A DNA stretch of 10,963 bases, taken from Planctomycetota bacterium (lineage in GTDB: Bacteria > Planctomycetota > UBA8742 > SKZP01 > JAIOTL01). A model generated the notes under the pieces. It did no database searches, was not told where the DNA came from, and saw nothing but the letters and a program-made list of their open reading frames with translations. Positions within the stretch are counted from its first letter, which is position 1. Each line of letters begins with the position of its first letter. This document shows, in pieces, positions 6,801-10,963 of the stretch. The position numbers and the translations under genes were made by a program. The DNA is taken from the NCBI GenBank assembly GCA_021106775.1, contig JAIOTL010000330.1:1-10963 (forward strand), read 5' to 3'.

Positions 6801-9800
6801 GTAACAATCAATCCTGTTTTAACCTGCTTCTTAGAAAGCATGGCAGCAATTTCATTGTGCTCAAATGTATAAATCTTAGTCAGCACAGATATTTCATCCT
6901 CGAATTCGCTGACACCCTCAATCTCAACAGCAGCAATCCTATGAAAATACTGAGCGATATCCGCATATCCGCTGCGAAGCATCTCCTTCATCACCCTGGC
7001 GAACAACATGCCCGAATCAGGATAATAACGTAAATAATCAATAAATTCTGAGGTTATTTGTTCAGTAGCTTTTTTGATGTTGGCATCAGCGAAATTTTTG
7101 ATGTGAAAATCCAAATTCTGCAAAGAAATCTCCAGAAGCCTTAAAACCGAACTTTCATAAATCTCTTTGTCATTGAGTGAATTTGCGGTTTCCAGAACCT
7201 TCATAAAAGATTTTCTTTCCGATGCTTTATTCTGTTTTGTCCGAAAATTCTGCGCCTGAAGAAAATGATATTTCGCCTGATACAGTGTATTCGTTCTGAA
7301 TTTCGCAATAATTTCATCAGGAACATTTTGCCCGCTGATTTCGATAATCGAACGTGCAAACTCAAACATCAGCTCGAAATTGTCAGGATATTTTTTCATC
7401 GCTCTCTGACAATAAAGATATGCGTTGACGTATTCCTCAAGGGTGTTCAGCGTTTTCACCAGAAGCAGATACTCAGTCAGATGTAGATTTTGCTTCTTCT
7501 CGATTCCTTTTAATAAATCCAATACCTTTTGGTAATTCCCGCATTGATAGAACGATTGAGCAGCAATAAAAAGTTTTTGGCTTGATAGGTTTTCAAAATT
7601 CACTTCCGCCATCAAAACCTGTGCATTATCGTATTCACGCTGTTGAACAAGCAAATCTGCAGCATCAATCAGTATATTTTCAACCTTTCGTGCAAATTTG
7701 TCCGAATCGATTTTCAAATGCTGATATTTAATCTTTGCATACTCACGATTCACACGCTCGATAAAATAAGCGTTCCCGGGTATTCGCGGATTAAGACTCT
7801 GGGCTTTTCTGGCATCCCGCAATACAGTATCAAGGATTCGGATATTAGATTTTACTGATGTTCCCAGCCTGTCGATGTTGGCAAGTGCAGGGAAATGATA
7901 CGCCAACGCTTTGTTCGTCGAATTCGCAACCGCCTGCATAAAATATGTCTTGGATTTGTTCCATTTTTTGAGCTTCCCAGCTGCCAGACAGCAATATGCG
8001 AAATAATCGTCTCGAACATCAAGCATTGAAATCGCATATTCACCGACTTCGAGCAATTTGTCCCAATTCTCAAGTTTTCGAAGCAGTTCCATCAGAACCG
8101 GATAAATTTTACTGTTAGTTTTGTGGGTTTCAAACGAATCAAGCATGATTTGCGATGCCAATGCATAATCACCGCTACTAATCGCAGCATCAGTAAAAAT
8201 CAATAAATTCTCAATGTTGCTGCTCAGAAATTCCTTAGTTTTGTAAATTCTCAATATTTGCTCGTTATTGTCTGCGATTTCTGCAAGTTTCAGTGCGAGA
8301 TTCAGGACTTCTGGTTCAGCACATGTTTCAGCGTCCATTTCCTTCAAAATCTTGCTTACTTCTGAATATTTTTCCTGCTCAAAAGCTTTTTTCGCGGCTT
8401 CAAGCAATTTCTCCTGCTCATCCACTGTTACAGCATTGTTGCTGGGCTTATCATTAACAGGTTGATTCACTATAAAAACTTGCACCGACAGAAACGCTAT
8501 CACCGCTAATATCGGAAATATCATCAGTTTCACGTAATTGCCATATTTCTGATAGAACCTGCGCCATGATGAGATAGGCGTTGCCACGATTTTTTCACCA
8601 CGCAATACTGCAATTCCATCCTCTGCCATTTCAAAAAGGTTCGAATATCTTGCAGCGAGTTTGCTTTCAAGACATTTTTGTATCACATTCTCGAAATCCC
8701 TGAAGGGGGTGAGATATTTGGTCTCAATGGCTTCCGGTAAACCTTTTGATAACAATTTTGATGTCTCATGCAACGAAGTTGCGACAAATGGTGCGTTTGA
8801 GGTGATAATCTCGTAAGCAAGACAGCCTAGTGCAAATTGGTCGGTTTTTGATTCAAGCGATTCCAAGTCCAACGAGAAATTCTCAGGTGTAAGATATTTT
8901 CTCATGCCAAAAATCGGGTAATCGCTTGTAGATTCGGACAAAGGCGAAGGCATTGCGAAATCAGTAATCTTAATTTTCCCATGTTTATCGACAAAAATAT
9001 TTCCCGGATGCAAATTCAGATGATAAACACCATTTTCATGTGCAAACGCAAGCGTTTTCGAGAGCTCAATAATCAGTTCCAGCTTTTTCTTAATGTCGCC
9101 GCCTTCACGAATTATCCATAAATCTATCGGAATACCCTCGGTAAACTCGAAAACAGCATAGAGTAGATTATCGAATTTGTCGAATTCAATTAATTTCGCA
9201 ATGTTCGGATGTGTAAGCTGTTGATACCTGACATAATGTTTCTCGAAGTAATTCAGCGTGTTTTCCTTTAATTCCGAATCAACAATAAATGCCTTCAAAG
9301 CGTAGATTTTGCCCGTTCGCTGCTCACGCACCTTCGATACAACACCCATTCTGCCGATGCCCACTTCTTCAATAATGTCATAATGTGATATTTTACCGAG
9401 ATTGTGTTCCAGCAAGAATTTTGCTGTTTTCGATTTCTTAAATACCTGTGTTATCTTTCGGCTTGATTTTTTGCTCTCAAGATGACCGATTTGTAGTCTG
9501 CCTTCAATATTCAGGATATCCGCATCGTATTTTATCTGTTCACGATAATGACAGAACGGACAGCAAAAATCTCGTGCTGCGAACTTTTTTACGTTGTAAA
9601 TCCTGTTGCATCTCTGACATTGATATACGTTTATACCTCCTTTGGATAGCATTAGTTTCAGTTGATCCTCGGTTATCAAATTCAAGTCCACAAGCACTTT
9701 TCCAAGTTTCGGCTCGGTTCCATCGATTTCTTTCATGCGGGATTTCTGCTCAAGCGCGTGAAGTAAATCAGAGTAATTTATCGCTCGAGATGAAACGGCA

Positions 9801-10057
9801 ATTTCGCCTAATCTGTGTTGTTCGTTGCTATCTTGCGCAATTTCCTCATCAACGTTGATAAAATTGACATCCTGATAATTCAAGATTTCTTCAACCTGCT
9901 CAAGTGTTAGTTTATTCAGGCGTACAAGCAGAAACCCAACACCCCAACGCTCACCGACCTTTTGCATTGCCAACGCCTGTTTTAAATCGTCACTGCGAAT
10001 ATATCCCAGCGTTATCGCCAGTTCGCCAAATTTTGGCTCGTTGTAACCGCTGTTCAT
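3875..10057 (-). CDS. Giant MshEN-like/zinc ribbon/pseudokinase/TM/TPR protein
   Basis: This is a 2060-residue protein. Residues 9-62 and 82-139 each hold a pair of 24-residue MshEN/GspE_N-like motifs, such as KLGKVLVDLNLITEDQLK at 117-134. Residues 147-169 form a zinc ribbon (C147, C150, C166, C169). Residues 226-488 have the Ser/Thr-kinase fold: glycine loop GIGRMGVV (233-240), VAIK Lys K255, HPNI (283-286), YLTPE (388-392), D406 and R470. The catalytic loop reads HLNLHPGN (346-353), so the HRD Asp is Asn348 and the loop Lys is His350; DFG is DFA (366-368). ATP-binding residues N353 and D366 remain. One helix (about 509-530), preceded by RR/K residues, puts the N-terminus inside. About 1500 residues of TPR-like helical pairs (from about 547) would lie outside. 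The likely role is an ATP-binding pseudokinase scaffold or sensor. The start has GAGGAA at a good distance and sits 12 bases after the upstream stop. Confidence 0.93.
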   Translation of the reverse strand: MNSGYNEPKFGELAITLGYIRSDDLKQALAMQKVGERWGVGFLLVRLNKLTLEQVEEILNYQDVNFINVDEEIAQDSNEQHRLGEIAVSSRAINYSDLLHALEQKSRMKEIDGTEPKLGKVLVDLNLITEDQLKLMLSKGGINVYQCQRCNRIYNVKKFAARDFCCPFCHYREQIKYDADILNIEGRLQIGHLESKKSSRKITQVFKKSKTAKFLLEHNLGKISHYDIIEEVGIGRMGVVSKVREQRTGKIYALKAFIVDSELKENTLNYFEKHYVRYQQLTHPNIAKLIEFDKFDNLLYAVFEFTEGIPIDLWIIREGGDIKKKLELIIELSKTLAFAHENGVYHLNLHPGNIFVDKHGKIKITDFAMPSPLSESTSDYPIFGMRKYLTPENFSLDLESLESKTDQFALGCLAYEIITSNAPFVATSLHETSKLLSKGLPEAIETKYLTPFRDFENVIQKCLESKLAARYSNLFEMAEDGIAVLRGEKIVATPISSWRRFYQKYGNYVKLMIFPILAVIAFLSVQVFIVNQPVNDKPSNNAVTVDEQEKLLEAAKKAFEQEKYSEVSKILKEMDAETCAEPEVLNLALKLAEIADNNEQILRIYKTKEFLSSNIENLLIFTDAAISSGDYALASQIMLDSFETHKTNSKIYPVLMELLRKLENWDKLLEVGEYAISMLDVRDDYFAYCCLAAGKLKKWNKSKTYFMQAVANSTNKALAYHFPALANIDRLGTSVKSNIRILDTVLRDARKAQSLNPRIPGNAYFIERVNREYAKIKYQHLKIDSDKFARKVENILIDAADLLVQQREYDNAQVLMAEVNFENLSSQKLFIAAQSFYQCGNYQKVLDLLKGIEKKQNLHLTEYLLLVKTLNTLEEYVNAYLYCQRAMKKYPDNFELMFEFARSIIEISGQNVPDEIIAKFRTNTLYQAKYHFLQAQNFRTKQNKASERKSFMKVLETANSLNDKEIYESSVLRLLEISLQNLDFHIKNFADANIKKATEQITSEFIDYLRYYPDSGMLFARVMKEMLRSGYADIAQYFHRIAAVEIEGVSEFEDEISVLTKIYTFEHNEIAAMLSKKQVKTGLIVTYDDISYVAELSGKPELKAALFDYVSAGLESLDSNKLLRLKNLNKFIVNSTISPDVLVAQMSDEINEQKVLKKLIENPRNPADYFTFIKSWGGDKTIEKLESLLDDGHVFECLNYISRHSSDKPKEQHVDLRMKVFGYLSRTAEIQELLALYKDRFLKNPKRSSIIDALIAAIRERNKESFNRLLLQYKKMLLPDEISVLKRLNDFNIGASDKQAIFNQLQNIIVAKTGNGDIESHNIQKPENSRVFRIFVMLAIKNGFINNLHPAILQLASTVEGLDVEFLSLMRNIEQGFLQNLRSESIEFEEYSKNSRNSLIISAIDSMLKGYGIVSDLQIDRVSSSAINDKTVLYFKMLTGEPAHDSSDFMLSDSENRINFFTKIISDSLNEFLPVSDDFLLTLYPETIGRILQLVKADKQICNEKLEEAQAILDSVEDTGILSDIILYLKKKMYFFKNEYKISAQIRTKQNYADSLRLQLLSELQSGNDKMFSEGFERLIADDSIDSNLLFDAANVLYSVPTKIDLSQINNIFKTRETLAGSDPILKLARAIMLKSIARDEKSDAIFTELLRFHPRNSKIYHTATQIAINENDFEKASDIIAKAKENEVFDNELMQLEILILLLREKYTDALQITLSLIASENDFNRRTIVQYLQFLTTKFPLATQMVILQQALKLQPENTQTNELMLINAFKQDDIEQLYVIAERLYMSSAQKSRFAKWIVWTLCRKEQHIDALKIVEKYRPLKDPWFNGAEKYCELGTVDFKLENVEITLKYLSGIPKKPDNAEELLWGSLIAHKIGELEIAKTLRTAGSDMIPDNLSGIYNLVIDRVNSGRFNDAVTLLSREDRKFEDWMPFALLKLMVAGNTSNRMSEIPGLKRILRETGNYKLLHMALWLVQDIESSMLDLQWLDSNIADENIDKYCETSDKKAEILAMRGILAFRSGKFRQSERFWRKSANTSPKFEYLKNYANTITSAFEQKK

Positions 10058-10063
10058 CTTCTA

Positions 10064-10072
10064 ATTTCCTCA
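10064..10072 (-). promoter_or_regulatory. Ribosome binding site overlapping the AtpZ stop codon
   Basis: Read on the minus strand, TGAGGAAAT begins with the TGA stop of the AtpZ-like gene and contains the GAGGA ribosome binding site for the giant kinase-like gene, whose ATG is 12 bases past the stop. Such an arrangement favours translational coupling of the two genes. Confidence 0.6.
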
Positions 10073-10303
10073 GGAATTGTTAGATTTTCCGTCTTCTTCT
10101 GCAATCAGCTCTTTGTAAAGCAGGTAAATCCCGGCGATTAATCCTGGAAAAACCGAAAATGCAAATATCCAAGGCGACGTTTTCAGCCATTTGTCCAGAA
10201 AATAACCCGCTGTCAGGAAGATTCCAATCGTTATGATGAAAGCTATTCCCAAATGAGAATACTTCATAACCTCAGAGAATCCCTTGTTTTTGTCATCTGT
10301 CAT
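10070..10303 (-). CDS. atpZ: AtpZ/AtpI-family two-helix membrane protein
   Basis: This is a 77-residue protein. A charged N-terminus (1-15) precedes TM1 (about 18-36), which ends in GYFLDKW (33-39). A short TSPW turn, TM2 (about 45-63, with the GLIAG glycine pair) and a charged tail follow. The G-Y-x-L-D-x-W and SPW pattern is the hallmark of the AtpZ/'ATPase gene 1' family, usually found at the head of F-type ATP synthase operons. There it is implicated in Mg/Ca transport or c-ring assembly with AtpI. No atp subunit gene follows: the next gene, 12 bases on, is the giant kinase-like gene, so the pair is probably one operon. Upstream, AAGAG about nine bases before the ATG is a weak ribosome binding site. 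The family is likely; the exact role is uncertain. Confidence 0.8.
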   Translation of the reverse strand: MTDDKNKGFSEVMKYSHLGIAFIITIGIFLTAGYFLDKWLKTSPWIFAFSVFPGLIAGIYLLYKELIAEEDGKSNNS

Positions 10304-10477
10304 TGAATGCTCTTTTTTGATAATTATATCACATTCCCTGATTAATTATACCTGAGAAATAGAAATCCACGCTTCTGTCCGAGTGTTCCACGATGTGCAT
10401 TGCTGTTTCAGATTTGTGCTAACGTTGATAATAATATGCACTCGGGATGAAATTCAAAATGCGGGTTTACCTGCCTG
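10304..10477 (-). promoter_or_regulatory. Gap with candidate -10 boxes for the atpZ-kinase operon
   Basis: Within this 174-base gap two perfect TATAAT boxes occur on the minus strand, at 10323-10328 and 10345-10350. They are about 20 and 41 bases before the AtpZ ATG. Neither has a good -35 partner at 16-18 bases, so the promoter call is tentative. No strong terminator is seen after the upstream anti-sigma-like gene, so read-through is possible. Inverted segments CCGAGTG (10379-10385) and GTGCAT (10395-10400) can both pair with the same downstream ATGCACTCGG (10436-10445). Confidence 0.3.
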
Positions 10478-10963
10478 CTACTTGATAGTGCGCTTTTTGT
10501 CGGTGTATTCCAGATGTTTTTCCATGTAAATATCATTGCCAATTCCTCTAAATTCAAGCTTGTCCATAATTTTACCCACCAGCGCAAGCCCATATCCGCC
10601 AAGCCTTTTCCCGCGTTTTTTACGTATCTTCACGATTTCCAGAGGTCCAAGTTCCATCGGGTTCGGAACAATTGACGGATCAAAACCCTGACCCTCGTCA
10701 ACCACCCGCAAAAGCACCTTCTCAGGCGTGAATTTGTAATGAATCTGAATGTTTTTATCAATGTCCTTCTTATTGCCCCACTCAATCGCGTTAATACAAA
10801 CTTCGTTGATAGCAAGATATAACGTCCGATTGTCTTCTTCGCTTAAATTCGTCGAATACAACATCGTGAAATAACGTTGAAACTGCTCAAGGGCAGATAT
10901 ATCCGAAAAAGTCGATAAACAAAACCAGCTATCAGAATGTTGTTGACAGCTAATCTGCTTTAG
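10478..10963 (-). CDS. RsbW/SpoIIAB-type anti-sigma serine kinase (5' partial)
   Basis: This is a HATPase_c_2 (GHKL) protein of the anti-sigma-factor kinase family. Such proteins bind a sigma factor or phosphorylate a STAS-domain antagonist on Ser/Thr. Numbering from the window edge, 161 residues are visible. The N-box is NEVCINAIEWGN (E54, N58), the G1 box is DEGQGF (89-94) and the G2 box is GGYGLAL (122-128), so the ATP site looks intact. The frame stays open from the ATG at 10864 to the window edge. The extra 33 residues carry the strand and helix that normally begin this fold. The ATG at 10864 also lacks a ribosome binding site and leaves the N-terminus too short, so the true start lies outside. 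It is followed on the same strand by the AtpZ-like and kinase-like genes. The partner sigma factor or STAS protein is not in view. Confidence 0.88.
   Translation of the reverse strand, partial: LKQISCQQHSDSWFCLSTFSDISALEQFQRYFTMLYSTNLSEEDNRTLYLAINEVCINAIEWGNKKDIDKNIQIHYKFTPEKVLLRVVDEGQGFDPSIVPNPMELGPLEIVKIRKKRGKRLGGYGLALVGKIMDKLEFRGIGNDIYMEKHLEYTDKKRTIK

Noticed and set aside
8954..9028. Sequencing error or frameshift as the cause of the missing kinase residues
   Set aside because: The frame is continuous on both sides and the flanking motif residues (H346, P351, N353, D366) are in register. The changes are plain codon substitutions (AAT, CAT, GCA).
3875..10057. Long + strand open frames inside the giant gene as antisense genes
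   Set aside because: They are scattered and short, and lack ribosome binding sites. The minus-strand protein with recognisable domains explains the whole stretch.
10478..10864. Anti-sigma-like gene starting at the ATG at 10864
   Set aside because: There is no ribosome binding site, the family N-terminus would be missing, and the frame continues open to the window edge with family-like sequence.

Overview
The window looks like chromosome from an AT-rich, probably Gram-negative-type (two-membrane) bacterium. It carries secG, a tRNA with encoded CCA, a lipoprotein with a clear lipobox, an inositol-monophosphatase-family enzyme, an AtpZ-like protein, an RsbW-type ATPase and a giant Ser/Thr-kinase-like protein. 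Kinase-TPR giants next to RsbW-type regulators are common in Planctomycetes/Lentisphaerae and several uncultured phyla. I cannot name the phylum from this piece. No phage, transposase, CRISPR or resistance genes are visible.

Left part, + strand (1-3869). The tail of a protein (1-99, possibly an LptA/OstA-type lipopolysaccharide-transport protein) is followed by a small single-pass membrane protein of unknown function (228-755) and secG (835-1119). A tRNA-Ser(UGA) (1188-1275) has its own near-consensus promoter and a strong terminator. A 404-residue lipoprotein of unknown function follows (1397-2611). A 424-bp non-coding stretch (2612-3035) is packed with degenerate interspersed repeats of several types. 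It leads into an inositol-monophosphatase-family gene with all metal ligands present (3036-3869).

Right part, - strand (3875-10963), read right to left. The first gene is an RsbW/SpoIIAB-type HATPase, cut by the window edge and very probably starting upstream of its first visible ATG. Next is a two-helix AtpZ-like protein (10070-10303), whose TGA stop forms part of the ribosome binding site of the following gene. That gene is a 2060-residue protein (3875-10057). Its parts, in order, are two pairs of MshEN/GspE_N-like 24-residue motifs, a four-cysteine zinc ribbon, a Ser/Thr-kinase fold, one transmembrane helix, and about 1500 residues of TPR-like helical repeats predicted to lie outside the cytoplasm.

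The most interesting observation is that this kinase domain looks catalytically dead. The HRD Asp is Asn (N348), the catalytic-loop Lys is His (H350), and DFG is DFA. The glycine-rich loop, the VAIK Lys (K255), the loop Asn (N353) and the DFG Asp (D366) are kept. It reads as an ATP-binding pseudokinase linking a possible nucleotide-responsive N-terminus to a very large extracytoplasmic scaffold. It is cotranscribed with an orphan AtpZ-like protein, not with a recognisable ATP synthase operon.
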